Positions 56,412-64,000 of a stretch of 64,000 nucleotides of DNA are shown piece by piece. The position numbers and the translations under genes are program-made. Origin of the DNA: Solidesulfovibrio carbinoliphilus subsp. oakridgensis (GTDB lineage Bacteria > Desulfobacterota > Desulfovibrionia > Desulfovibrionales > Desulfovibrionaceae); the NCBI RefSeq assembly GCF_000177215.2, contig NZ_CM001368.1, positions 620,001-684,000 on the forward strand, given 5' to 3'. The notes under the pieces were generated by a model. That model saw nothing but the letters and a program-made list of their open reading frames with translations, searched no databases and was not told the origin of the DNA. Numbering within the stretch: position 1 is the stretch's first letter; every line of letters begins with the position of its first letter.

Positions 56412-58037
56412 CTATCCCTTGAGGGCCTTGGTGAGCTTTTCCTTGTCGTCGCTGAAAAGCTTGTAGTTGATGGCGTCTTCCATGGCCTGGAAGCTGGCCT
56501 CGATGACGTTGTGGGAAACGCCCACCGTCACCCACCGGCGCGACGCGTCCCCGGACTCCACCAGGACCCGGACGTGGGAAGCCGTGCCGCAGCCGCTCGG
56601 GGCGCAGTCGTCCAGGGCCTTGCCGGACAGGACCCGGACCTTGAAGTCCAAAAGCCGCATCTCGGCCAGGCGCGGATAGAAGCCGCGCAGGGCCTTGCGG
56701 ATGGCCTTGTCCAGGGCGTTGACCGGCCCCCGGCCCGTGGCCGCCGTGTGCTTGACCCGGCCGCCCACCTTGATCATGACCGTGGCCTCGGTCATGGGCT
56801 CCTCGCGTTCGTAGGAGCTGTCGTCGAGGACCCGGAAGCGGGTGACCGTGAAATAGCTGCGGGCCCGGCCAAGGACGCGGTTCAGGAGCAGCTCGTAGGA
56901 GGCTTCAGCTGCGGTGTACTCGTAGCCCTCCGCCTCGCGCTCCTTGATGGTGGTCAAGAGCTCCAGCACGAAGGGATCGTTCTTGTCGAGGTCGAAGCCG
57001 AATTCCTTGGCCTTGTACAGGATGTTGCTCTGGCCGGACAGGTCGGACAGGAGCACCCGGCGGACGTTGCCCACGGCTTCGGGCGTGATGTGCTCGTAGG
57101 TCAGCGGGTTTTTGACCACGGCCGACACGTGGACCCCGCCCTTGTGGGCGAAAGCCCCGTCCCCGACGTAGGGCTGGTTGGAGGGGGGGGCCTGGTTGAC
57201 CATCTCCGAGACGAAATGGGCCGTCGGGGTCAAAAGCGGCAGCTTGCCGGCGGGCAGGCATTCGAGGCCGAGCTTGAGACAAAGCGAGGGAATGATGGAG
57301 CACAGGTTGGCGTTGCCGCACCGCTCGCCGTAGCCGTTCACCGTGCCCTGGACCTGCACGGCCCCGAGGGCCACGGCTTCGATGGAGTTGGCCACGGCCA
57401 GGCCCGAATCGTTGTGGGTGTGGATGCCGAGTTTGGCCTCGGGCATGGCGGCGATCACGGCGCGCAGGATGTGGCGGAAATCGCCCGGCATGGTGCCGCC
57501 GTTGGTGTCGCAAAGGACCAGCACGTCGGCGCCGGCCTCGAAGGCCCGGGCGAGGACGGCCATGGCATAGTCGGGGTTGGCCTTGTAGCCGTCGAAGAAG
57601 TGTTCGGCGTCGAAAAAAAGCTCGCCCACGTGGGGCCGCAAAAAGGCCAGGGAATCGCCGACCAGCTCCAGATTCCGGGGGAGCGTGGTGCCGAGGGCGT
57701 CGGTCACGTGGATGTCCCAGGACTTGCCGAAAATGGTCACCACCGGGGCCCCGGAATCAAGGAGCGCCTTGAGGTTGGGATCGGTGGCCGCCGTGGCCCG
57801 ATGGTTGTGGGTGCTGCCGAAGGCCGCGATCCGGGCGTTTTTCAGGTCGTAGTTCCGGATCTCCTGGAAAAAACGCTTGTCCGTGGGGTTCGATCCGGGC
57901 CAGCCGCCCTCGACATAGGCGACACCCAGTTCGTCGAGCCGAAGGGCAATGCGCAGCTTGTCCTCGGTGGTGAGGCTTATGTCCTGGGCCTGGGTCCCGT
58001 CGCGCAGGGTCGTGTCGTAGATAAAGACGCGTCGCAT
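56412..58037 (-). CDS. cimA: Citramalate synthase (2-isopropylmalate synthase family)
   Basis: 541 residues. The catalytic TIM-barrel begins FIYDTTLRDGTQAQDISLTT; metal and substrate motifs are GIHTHNDSGLAVANSIEA and VQGTVNGYGERCGNANL. The C-terminal LeuA-type regulatory domain (YFTVTRFRVLDDSSYEREEP onward) allows feedback control. The length and the ERCGNAN form fit the citramalate synthase branch, which makes (R)-citramalate from pyruvate and acetyl-CoA for isoleucine synthesis. The start is the ATG before RRVFIYD. It follows lysC with a ~140-bp gap on the same strand. Confidence 0.92.
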   Translation of the reverse strand: MRRVFIYDTTLRDGTQAQDISLTTEDKLRIALRLDELGVAYVEGGWPGSNPTDKRFFQEIRNYDLKNARIAAFGSTHNHRATAATDPNLKALLDSGAPVVTIFGKSWDIHVTDALGTTLPRNLELVGDSLAFLRPHVGELFFDAEHFFDGYKANPDYAMAVLARAFEAGADVLVLCDTNGGTMPGDFRHILRAVIAAMPEAKLGIHTHNDSGLAVANSIEAVALGAVQVQGTVNGYGERCGNANLCSIIPSLCLKLGLECLPAGKLPLLTPTAHFVSEMVNQAPPSNQPYVGDGAFAHKGGVHVSAVVKNPLTYEHITPEAVGNVRRVLLSDLSGQSNILYKAKEFGFDLDKNDPFVLELLTTIKEREAEGYEYTAAEASYELLLNRVLGRARSYFTVTRFRVLDDSSYEREEPMTEATVMIKVGGRVKHTAATGRGPVNALDKAIRKALRGFYPRLAEMRLLDFKVRVLSGKALDDCAPSGCGTASHVRVLVESGDASRRWVTVGVSHNVIEASFQAMEDAINYKLFSDDKEKLTKALKG

Positions 58038-58177
58038 GGCTTTTTCCGGTTCCGTGCGGACGGGCCAGGGATGCCCTGGCCCGTCCGCCGGTTGGCTGCG
58101 GCTGCCGCTTCCCGGTTTCCCGGGCAACCGGCCGCGGCGGCGTTTTCGAAGGGGGCTGATCCGCCGGTCCGCGCCGT

Positions 58178-59413
58178 TTACGGGCAGGCCTTGGCCGGAC
58201 CTTCGGACAGGCCGAAGGCGTCGTGCAGGGTGCGGACCGCGAGTTCCACGTATTTCTCCTCGATCAGGCAGGTAATCTTGATCTCGGAGGTCGCGATCAT
58301 GAGAATGTTGATGTTCTCTTTTTTCAGCAGGGTGAACATGGTGGAAGCCACGCCCGAATGGCTGCGCATACCGACGCCGATGACCGAGACCTTGCAGACG
58401 TGGATGTCGTGTTGGATGTCCTCGCAGCCGATGACCGGGCGCAGGTGCTCGAGAATGGCCAGGGTCTTGTCGAGGTTGGCCCGGGAAATGGTGAAGGTCA
58501 TGTCCGTGCGGCCGTCGCGTCCGGTGTTCTGGATGATCATGTCGACCAGGATGCCGGCCTCGGCGATGGGGGCGAAGATGGAGGCGGCCACGCCCGGCCG
58601 GTCCATGACGTTTCTGACCGTGATGCGGCACTGGTCCTTGTCGTAGGCGATTCCCGAAACCAGGACGTCTTCCATTTCCGTATCCTCCAAAGTGACCAGC
58701 GTGCCCGGATCGTCGGTGAAGGTCGAACGGACCCGGACCGGGACATTGAATTTCTTGGCCAGTTCCACTGACCGGATCTGCAAGACCTTGGCCCCCTGGC
58801 TCGAAAGCTCCAGCATCTCGTCATAGGAGATGCGGTCGAGCTTTCTGGCATTGCTGCACAGGTTCGGGTCGGTGGTGTAGACGCCGTTGACGTCGGTGTA
58901 GATTTCGCACACCTCCGCTTCCAGGGCGGCGGCCAGGGCCACGCCCGTGGTGTCGGAGCCGCCCCGGCCTAGCGTGGTCAGCCGGCCGTTGCAGTCGACC
59001 CCCTGAAAGCCGGCCACCACCAGGACGTCGTGGTCCTCGAGCATGGCTTTGACCCGCACGGTGTCGATGTCCATGATCCGGGCCCGGCTGAAATTGGAAT
59101 TGGTGGTGATGGGAATCTGGAAGCCAAGCAGTGACCGGGCCCGCAGGCCGGCGTCCTTGGCCAGCATGGAGAAAAGAGCGACCGAGGCCTGCTCGCCCGT
59201 GGTCACCAGCACATCGAGTTCGGCCGGATCCGGGTTGGCGGAAAATTCCCTGGCCTGGGCCAGCAGCCGGTTGGTCACGCCGGACATGGCCGACAGGGCC
59301 ACCACCAGCTTGTAGCCCTCGACATGGGCCTTCTGGACCCGGGCCAGGACGAGGCGCATCCGCTCCAGGCCCATGACCGATGTTCCGCCGTACTTTTGCA
59401 CCAAAATTCGCAT
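58178..59413 (-). CDS. lysC: Aspartate kinase
   Basis: 411 residues. It phosphorylates aspartate, the first step to lysine, threonine and methionine. The kinase domain begins ILVQKYGGTSVMGLERM, with TTLGRGGSDTTGVALAAAL and EIYTDVNGVYTTDP. Two ACT domains follow (GVAASIFAPIAEAGILVDMI and HSGVASTMFTLLKKENINIL), giving amino-acid feedback. TTGGAGG precedes the ATG; the longer frame lies in tsaE. Confidence 0.96.
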   Translation of the reverse strand: MRILVQKYGGTSVMGLERMRLVLARVQKAHVEGYKLVVALSAMSGVTNRLLAQAREFSANPDPAELDVLVTTGEQASVALFSMLAKDAGLRARSLLGFQIPITTNSNFSRARIMDIDTVRVKAMLEDHDVLVVAGFQGVDCNGRLTTLGRGGSDTTGVALAAALEAEVCEIYTDVNGVYTTDPNLCSNARKLDRISYDEMLELSSQGAKVLQIRSVELAKKFNVPVRVRSTFTDDPGTLVTLEDTEMEDVLVSGIAYDKDQCRITVRNVMDRPGVAASIFAPIAEAGILVDMIIQNTGRDGRTDMTFTISRANLDKTLAILEHLRPVIGCEDIQHDIHVCKVSVIGVGMRSHSGVASTMFTLLKKENINILMIATSEIKITCLIEEKYVELAVRTLHDAFGLSEGPAKACP

Positions 59414-59460
59414 GAATGCCTCCAAGAAGGACCGGGAGGGCAAGGCCTCCCGGAGTGTCG

Positions 59461-59967
59461 TCACACCGCAAGGTCCGGGCAGGCGGCCACGAGGCCGTGA
59501 AGGGCCGCCCGGCCGCGCGGGCCGCAAGCCGACACCCGGCACCGCCTGCCGGTTTCGGCCGGCAGCCACTCGATCTCCAGGCGATCGGCGGGCACCAGTG
59601 TCCGGGGCAGGTATTCGGCCCATTCCACGGCCACGATGGCGTCCTGGTCGGCGGCCGCCTCCAGGTGCTCCTCCACGGACGGGTCGCCGCCCGCGATCCG
59701 GTAGAGGTCCACATGGCAGGTTTCGGGCCGTGTGGGATAGATGTTGACGAGGTTGAAGCTGGGGCTGGCCACCTCGGCGTCTTCCCCGCCGGGAAGGGCC
59801 TCGGCCAGGCCGCGAACGAGGGTGGTTTTGCCCGATCCGAGCCCGCCGCGCAAGAGCAGGGCCGCCCGCGTGCCCGGATCGGCCAGAAGCCGGGCCAGGG
59901 CGCGGCCAAGGGCCAGGGTGGCCGCCTCGTTCGGCAGCGAAAGCAGTATGGATGGGCTGGGATCCAT
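59461..59967 (-). CDS. tsaE: tRNA threonylcarbamoyladenosine biosynthesis ATPase TsaE
   Basis: 168 residues. Walker A is LRGGLGSGKTTLVRGLAEAL, then the family switch SPSFNLVNIYPT, and DLYRIAG; the Walker B-like VAVEWAEYLP is conserved. It energises the TsaBD complex that makes t6A37 in tRNA. It lies 9 bp after the CBS gene and 47 bp before lysC in the minus-strand operon. Confidence 0.94.
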   Translation of the reverse strand: MDPSPSILLSLPNEAATLALGRALARLLADPGTRAALLLRGGLGSGKTTLVRGLAEALPGGEDAEVASPSFNLVNIYPTRPETCHVDLYRIAGGDPSVEEHLEAAADQDAIVAVEWAEYLPRTLVPADRLEIEWLPAETGRRCRVSACGPRGRAALHGLVAACPDLAV

Positions 59968-59976
59968 TTCGCCGGG

Positions 59977-60432
59977 CTATTTCTTCTCCAGCAGGGTGCC
60001 CAGAATGTCGCGCATGCCGATGATGCCGACGACTTTGCCGGCGTCCACCACCGGGACGCTGTGGTAGCCCTTGTCGGTCATGAGCGAGGCCACCTCGTCG
60101 ATGCCGGTCTCCGGAGCCACGGTGGCCGGGTTCCTGGTCATGGCGTGGGTGGCGGTAAGCGCCGACATCTTTTCCACTTCCCGGTCCAGGTCCTTCATGG
60201 ACCCGAGCGGAATGAAGCCGTCGAGCAGGGAAAAGACCGAGGGCAGGGACAGCTTTTTCTGCTGGGCCACCAGATCGGCCTGGCACAGGATGCCGGTGAG
60301 GGCGCCTGCGGCGTTAAGGACCGGCACACCGTTGAATCCCCTGTCGAAAAGGAGCTTGGCGGCAACGCTGATTTCCGTGTCTTCGGTGATGGTGACGACG
60401 TCTGCGGTCATCACGTCCTTGGCTTTGAGCAT
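59977..60432 (-). CDS. CBS-domain pair protein
   Basis: 151 residues made of two CBS motifs: KDVMTADVVTITEDTEISVA with GVPVLNAAGALTGILCQADL, and HAMTRNPATVAPETGIDEVA with SVPVVDAGKVVGIIGMRDIL. Such pairs bind adenosine nucleotides and act as energy sensors. No catalytic domain is attached. The ATG follows the nnr gene by 2 bp; upstream in-frame sequence belongs to that gene. Confidence 0.93.
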   Translation of the reverse strand: MLKAKDVMTADVVTITEDTEISVAAKLLFDRGFNGVPVLNAAGALTGILCQADLVAQQKKLSLPSVFSLLDGFIPLGSMKDLDREVEKMSALTATHAMTRNPATVAPETGIDEVASLMTDKGYHSVPVVDAGKVVGIIGMRDILGTLLEKK

Positions 60433-60434
60433 GG

Positions 60435-61979
60435 TTACTCCGTCAGAGCTCCGGGCAGCATAGCGGCGATTTCCGAGGCCAGATTGCCTCGTATGGGATA
60501 GAGGGCGGCCAGGCGCGCGCCGCCGAGGCCATGCCAATACACTGCAAGGCAGGCGGCAAGCAAGGGGGAAAGGGGCCGGGAAAGCAGGTTGGCGGTGAGG
60601 CCCGAGAGCACGTCGCCGGAACCGCCGACCGCCAGGTTCGGCGCGACGACGGGACTGACGGCCACCTGGCCGTCCGAGGCGGCCACAACCGTGGCCGGCC
60701 CTTTGAGCACGGCCACGCAGCCGTAGCGGGTGGCGAGAGCCCGGGCCGAGGCCAGCCGATCCGCTTCCACGGCCGGGATATCGATCCCCAGGAGCCGGGC
60801 CGCCTCGCCCGGATGGGGGGTGATCACGGTCTCGGGGCCGAGTTTTGGAATCAGGTCCGGATTTTGGGCCAGGAAATACAGGCCGTCGGCATCGACCACC
60901 AGCCGGCAGGGCAGGGGGAGCAGGGCGTCCAGAAAGCCGGCCGTGTCCGGATGGCGGCCAAGACCCGGGCCCAGGGCCACGGCGTCGGCCCCGTGGACGA
61001 ATTGCCGGACAGCCGCGGCGTCCCCAGGTCCGAAGTGGCCGCCCTCGCCCATGGGCATGGTCATGACGTCGGGGTAGCCGGCCTTGAGCGCGACCTCCGT
61101 CGCCCCGGGACAGGCCACGCTGACGAGGCCCGCGCCCGAGCGCAACGCACCCAGGGCGGCCAGAAGCGGGGCCCCGGTCAGGCCACGGCTCCCGCCGACC
61201 ACCACCACCCGGCCGGCGCTGCCCTTGTGGAGCGTGGGGGAGACGGCCGGCAGGGCGTCCTTGATGCCCGGCGCGATGCGCCAGGCCCGACAGGGGTGCT
61301 TCTCCTGGACGAGTCGGGGAATGCCGATGTCCCGGACGAGCAGTTTGCCGACGTAGGGTGCGGCCTCGGCTGTGACCAGCCCGGTCTTGGCCGCCTCGAA
61401 GGTGACGGTGGCATGGGCCGTGACCGCCACGGGCTGTGGCCGGCCGGTCTCGCCGGAAAGGCCGGACGGGATGTCCAGGGAAAAGACGAAGGTCCGGTCC
61501 CGCAAGGTGTTTATCTTTTCGACCACGGCCGCCATGTCCGGCCGCAGTTCGCCGGCAAACCCGGTGCCGAGCAGGCCGTCGACCAGGATGTCCGGCGGAT
61601 CGGCCCGGGAGAAGTCCACCTTGCCAAGGGGCGCCATGGCCAGCCCGAGCCTGGTCGCCACCCTGGCGTTATACCCGGCCGCGCCCTTATACCGGCCGCG
61701 CGGCCGATACAGCCCAATGGTCACCCGGGCCCCCCGGCCGTCCAGGTGCCGGGCCAGGGCCACCGCGTCGCCGCCGTTGTTGCCAGGGCCCGCCAGCAGC
61801 AGCACCGACTTGCCGCGAACATCCCCGACCTCGCCGACCAGGGCGTGCATGGCTTCTCTACTGGCGTTTTCCATGAGGGCCAGAAACGACAGGCCGCCCT
61901 CGCGCACGCTGGCCGCGTCCCAGGCCGTCATCTCGGCCGGTGTCGGCAAGGGGTCGAAGTACCGTTCGTCTTGCAGCAT
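60435..61979 (-). CDS. nnr: Bifunctional NAD(P)HX epimerase/dehydratase
   Basis: 514 residues. It repairs hydrated NADH/NADPH. The N-terminal epimerase (YjeF_N) domain has VLLLAGPGNNGGDAVALARHL, and the C-terminal ADP/ATP-dependent dehydratase domain has KGSAGRVVVVGGSRGLTGAP, VITPHPGEAARLLG, and NLAVGGSGDVLSGLTANLLS. AAGGAG lies before the ATG. It is in the conserved pdxJ-acpS-nnr-CBS-tsaE order. A repeat block separates it from acpS. Confidence 0.95.
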   Translation of the reverse strand: MLQDERYFDPLPTPAEMTAWDAASVREGGLSFLALMENASREAMHALVGEVGDVRGKSVLLLAGPGNNGGDAVALARHLDGRGARVTIGLYRPRGRYKGAAGYNARVATRLGLAMAPLGKVDFSRADPPDILVDGLLGTGFAGELRPDMAAVVEKINTLRDRTFVFSLDIPSGLSGETGRPQPVAVTAHATVTFEAAKTGLVTAEAAPYVGKLLVRDIGIPRLVQEKHPCRAWRIAPGIKDALPAVSPTLHKGSAGRVVVVGGSRGLTGAPLLAALGALRSGAGLVSVACPGATEVALKAGYPDVMTMPMGEGGHFGPGDAAAVRQFVHGADAVALGPGLGRHPDTAGFLDALLPLPCRLVVDADGLYFLAQNPDLIPKLGPETVITPHPGEAARLLGIDIPAVEADRLASARALATRYGCVAVLKGPATVVAASDGQVAVSPVVAPNLAVGGSGDVLSGLTANLLSRPLSPLLAACLAVYWHGLGGARLAALYPIRGNLASEIAAMLPGALTE

Positions 61980-62005
61980 GGCCGTCTCCTTACTAAGAAA
62001 AGAAT

Positions 62006-62050
62006 GCCTCCGGCGGCCGGGAGGGGCTAAGCCCCTCCCGGACCCTCCCT
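62006..62050 (+). repeat. GC-rich palindromic repeat, copy C1
   Basis: It begins GCCTCCGGCGGCC, holds the palindrome GGGAGGGGCTAAGCCCCTCCC and ends CGGACCCTCCCT. It is in the same orientation as copies A and B and faces copy C2 across the long hairpin. Confidence 0.75.
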
Positions 62051-62053
62051 GCC

Positions 62054-62113
62054 TGGGTGGTGCGCCGGGCCTCCGGCCGGGCTTTGACGGCCGGAGGCCC
62101 GGCGCACCACCCG
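62054..62113. repeat. 25-bp perfect inverted repeat
   Basis: Left arm GGGTGGTGCGCCGGGCC plus TCCGGCCG pairs without mismatch with its complement across an eight-base loop (GGCTTTGA). It lies in the gap between acpS and nnr, on the operon transcript. There is no T tract, so it is not a terminator. It would form a very stable RNA stem and might be an RNase III or processing site. Confidence 0.85.
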
Positions 62114-62166
62114 AACATGAAGTCTCCCAGAAGCGATAACCGCCTGTATAGAGATATTTTTTTGTC

Positions 62167-62215
62167 TCCCTTTCAGGGGGTCCGGGGGGGATGATCCCCC
62201 CCGGCCGCCGGAGGC
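62167..62215 (-). repeat. GC-rich palindromic repeat, copy C2 (inverted)
   Basis: On the minus strand it reads GCCTCCGGCGGCCGGG, then GGGGATCATCCCC inside a longer palindrome, then CGGACCCCCTGAAAGGGA. It shares the GATCATC-centred palindrome with copy B. It overlaps the last codons of acpS. Confidence 0.75.
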
Positions 62216-62598
62216 ATCTTCCTCTCCTCTCCCTCCATCACCACGACAGCGGCGGCGGTGGTGCGTTCGTGGGTGATGCTGACGTGCCAGACGGTGGCGC
62301 CGAGGGCGGCGGCCCGGACCAGGGCCGGTCCGGCCAGGGTCAGGGCCGGGCGGCCCTGGGCATCGGGCAGGATCTCCAGGTGGGAGAAGCCGATGCCCTG
62401 GGAAAAGCCGGTGCCGAGCGCCTTGACCGTGGCTTCCTTGGCCGCGAAGAGGCCGGCGAGGCGGGGGAGGGGACGGGCCGGCAGGAAGGCGCGCTCGGCC
62501 GGGGTGAGGATGCGGGCCAGGAAGCGGTCGCCGAAACGGGCCAGGGCGGCCTCCAGGCGGGCCAGTTCCACCAGGTCGATACCGACACCGACGATCAC
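62173..62598 (-). CDS. acpS: Holo-[acyl-carrier-protein] synthase
   Basis: 141 residues from a GTG ([16 protein letters not shown]). It transfers phosphopantetheine from CoA to ACP. The two signatures are [11 protein letters not shown] and [14 protein letters not shown], with the His/Glu-bearing [16 protein letters not shown] at the end. The family normally stops near residue 125; the last ~15 residues ([16 protein letters not shown]) are encoded by the palindromic repeat C2, which also supplies the stop codon. It lies between pdxJ and nnr. Confidence 0.93.
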   Translation of the reverse strand: MIVGVGIDLVELARLEAALARFGDRFLARILTPAERAFLPARPLPRLAGLFAAKEATVKALGTGFSQGIGFSHLEILPDAQGRPALTLAGPALVRAAALGATVWHVSITHERTTAAAVVVMEGEERKMPPAAGGDHPPRTP

Positions 62599-62706
62599 GG
62601 GGCACCCCTGCCGTCGCCGCTTTGCGATCCGTTCGTGCGCATTTTGCGAAGAGAAAGGGGATAGCGCATGGGCATGGAGAACAAGGGCACGCTTCGAAAG
62701 GCCGGC

Positions 62707-63432
62707 CTAGTCGGGAAAGGCGGCCACAATGGCGGCCATGGTGGATACGGCCTCGTGAAGGCCGGTCATGATGGCCCGGGCGATGATGCTGTGGCCGATG
62801 GAGTATTCGCTGATGCCGCTTGTGCCGGCAAAGGCGTGAATATTGTCGTAATCGAGGCCATGGCCGAGGTTGACGCCAAGGCCGGCCAGACGGGCTTCGG
62901 GGATGGCGGCCAGGAGCCGGTCGAGTTCGGCTTGGCGGATGGCCGGGGTGGCGGCGTCGGCGAAGGCGCCGGTGTGGAGTTCGACGTAGGCGGCGCCGAC
63001 GGCGGCCGAGGCCGCGATCTGATGCGCGTCCGGGTCGATGAAAAGGCTGGTCGGGATGCCGGCCTTGGCCAGGTCGGCCACGAAGGACCGAAGCTCGTCT
63101 TCCCGGCCGGCCACGCCAAGGCCGCCCTCGGTGGTCAGCTCCTGGCGCTTTTCCGGCACCAGGCAGACCATGTGGGGTTTGAGTTCCAGGGCGATGGCCC
63201 GCATCTCGTCGGTGGCGGCCATTTCCAGGTGCAGCCGCGTCTTTATGGTCTGGCGCAGAAGGCGGACGTCGCGGTCCTGGATGTGGCGGCGGTCCTCGCG
63301 CAGGTGGACGATGATGGCCCGGGCCCCGGCCAGTTCGGCCAGGGCGGCGGCGGTGACGGGATCGGGGTTCGGGGCGAGGCGCGCCTGACGGACGGTGGCC
63401 ACGTGGTCGACGTTGACCGCAAGCAGGGGCAT
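62707..63432 (-). CDS. pdxJ: Pyridoxine 5'-phosphate synthase
   Basis: 241 residues. It makes pyridoxine 5'-phosphate from 1-deoxyxylulose 5-phosphate and 3-amino-2-oxopropyl phosphate. The TIM-barrel begins [20 protein letters not shown]; further motifs are [26 protein letters not shown] and [18 protein letters not shown] lies 6 nt before the ATG. It is first in the conserved minus-strand operon and uses the product of dxs, encoded elsewhere in this window. Confidence 0.96.
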   Translation of the reverse strand: MPLLAVNVDHVATVRQARLAPNPDPVTAAALAELAGARAIIVHLREDRRHIQDRDVRLLRQTIKTRLHLEMAATDEMRAIALELKPHMVCLVPEKRQELTTEGGLGVAGREDELRSFVADLAKAGIPTSLFIDPDAHQIAASAAVGAAYVELHTGAFADAATPAIRQAELDRLLAAIPEARLAGLGVNLGHGLDYDNIHAFAGTSGISEYSIGHSIIARAIMTGLHEAVSTMAAIVAAFPD

Positions 63433-63512
63433 GGCGGACTCCTTGAATATGTTGCTTTCACGGTAAGCCTTTTGGAAAATCCAGGCAACCGGTGGGCCCG
63501 CCGCATGGATTG

Positions 63513-63541
63513 TTGACAAACGTCCGACCAATCCGTAAGTG
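63513..63541 (+). promoter_or_regulatory. Sigma70-type promoter for ugd
   Basis: A perfect TTGACA is followed after 17 bp by TAAGTG, with the ATG ~110 bp downstream. It lies between the divergent pdxJ and UDP-glucose dehydrogenase genes. Confidence 0.55.
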
Positions 63542-63651
63542 CGAATCCACTTTCTCCGATTCCGGGGCATTGCCGCCACGCGGCCGTTTCCGCCCCTTCC
63601 CCCGAAGACGTTTTCCGTCGCCGGGGGGAAACCCTAACAACGAGTACAGGT

Positions 63652-64000
63652 ATGAATCTTTGTATCGTAGGCACCGGTTACGTCGGTCTGGTGAGCGCCG
63701 CCTGCTTCGCCGAGATGGGCAATGATGTGTGCTGTGTGGACATCAATCCCGCCATCGTCGAAAATCTGCGCCAGGGCAAAATCCACATCTACGAGCCGGG
63801 ACTCGATGAACTGGTCAAACGCAACGTGGCCGAAGGCCGTCTGCGTTTCACCACCAAGGTGTCGGAGGGCATGGAGAACGCGCTGTTCGTGTTCATCACC
63901 GTCGGCACCCCGCCCCGCGAGGACGGCTCCTGCGACCTTTCGTTTGTCTATCAGGTGGCCCGCGATATCGGCGCCCATATGACGGATTACAAGATCGTGG
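63652..64000 (+). CDS. ugd: UDP-glucose 6-dehydrogenase, N-terminal part
   Basis: The first 116 codons, running off the window end. The N-terminus is the NAD-binding fold with MNLCIVGTGYVGLVSAACFA, then CCVDINPAIVENLRQGKIHI and YEPGLDELV, all typical of UDP-glucose/GDP-mannose dehydrogenases; VFITVGTPPREDGSCDLS follows. The IYEPGL and DGSCDLS forms favour UDP-glucose over GDP-mannose. The enzyme makes UDP-glucuronate for surface polysaccharides. The catalytic Cys lies beyond the window. Confidence 0.93.
   Translation, partial: MNLCIVGTGYVGLVSAACFAEMGNDVCCVDINPAIVENLRQGKIHIYEPGLDELVKRNVAEGRLRFTTKVSEGMENALFVFITVGTPPREDGSCDLSFVYQVARDIGAHMTDYKIV

Noticed and set aside
56184-58646. Plus-strand frame of 820 codons
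   Set aside because: It is antisense to cimA and the lysC end; the recognised motifs are all on the minus strand.

Overview
The window is a GC-rich bacterial chromosome segment. It very probably comes from the Desulfovibrionaceae (sulfate-reducing Desulfobacterota), most likely near the Solidesulfovibrio / Desulfovibrio magneticus group; no marker gene is present to prove this. The evidence is a System I cytochrome c maturation cluster whose CcmE carries Cys-x3-Tyr instead of His-x3-Tyr with no CcmH nearby, an atypical thioredoxin reductase, the conserved order pdxJ-acpS-nnr-CBS-tsaE-lysC-cimA, high GC, and GC-rich palindromic repeats between genes. Nothing points to a prophage, plasmid, integron, CRISPR array or transposase, so this is mostly ordinary core chromosome.

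Layout. 1-4.5 kb: the end of an unknown gene, then a sensory cassette of a lipoprotein binding protein, a membrane histidine kinase and a receiver/STAS protein. 4.5-13 kb: two small envelope proteins, then an isoprenoid-centred run ispG-proS-xseA-xseB-ispA-dxs, split by a palindromic repeat. 13-18 kb: a deoxyhypusine-synthase-like enzyme, a small unknown protein, a divergent cereblon-type (CULT) protein, a kinase-like/HAD pair and a methyltransferase. 18-22.6 kb: proA-nadD-AlgX-like protein and a CBS membrane protein. 22.6-28 kb: ccmE-F-A-B-C-D plus a TPR protein. 28-32.8 kb: a complete branched-chain amino-acid ABC transporter. 32.8-38.6 kb: guaB-guaA, tatB, hisB, a lipoprotein, hisA and a metallochaperone-like protein. 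38.7-44.6 kb: a secreted nuclease, yajC, secD (no adjacent secF), an S9 peptidase and a DUF188 protein.

From 44.8 kb most genes are on the minus strand: a zinc-ribbon coiled-coil protein, a Nif3-like protein, tRNA(CAU), and trxB. A plus-strand PAS/GAF hybrid kinase follows, convergent with a WD40 protein-CobW GTPase pair. Then come a small protein with a Fur-box-like operator, another small protein, a universal stress protein and an acyltransferase. The long minus-strand run pdxJ-acpS-nnrD/E-CBS-tsaE-lysC-cimA occupies 56.4-63.4 kb. The window closes on the start of a UDP-glucose dehydrogenase gene.

The most interesting points are: the CULT-domain protein with two of the three cage tryptophans; the Fur-box-like operator over the promoter of an unknown small gene; the SBP-kinase-REC/STAS cassette with a Cys-rich insert splitting HAMP; nested palindromic repeats with a 25-bp perfect hairpin inside the acpS-nnr interval; an AT-rich inverted-repeat islet that supplies stop codons to two convergent genes; and a ten-base G tract just before a hybrid kinase start. 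No complete unknown defence or metabolic system was found. All assignments rest on reading motifs by eye; no searches were run.
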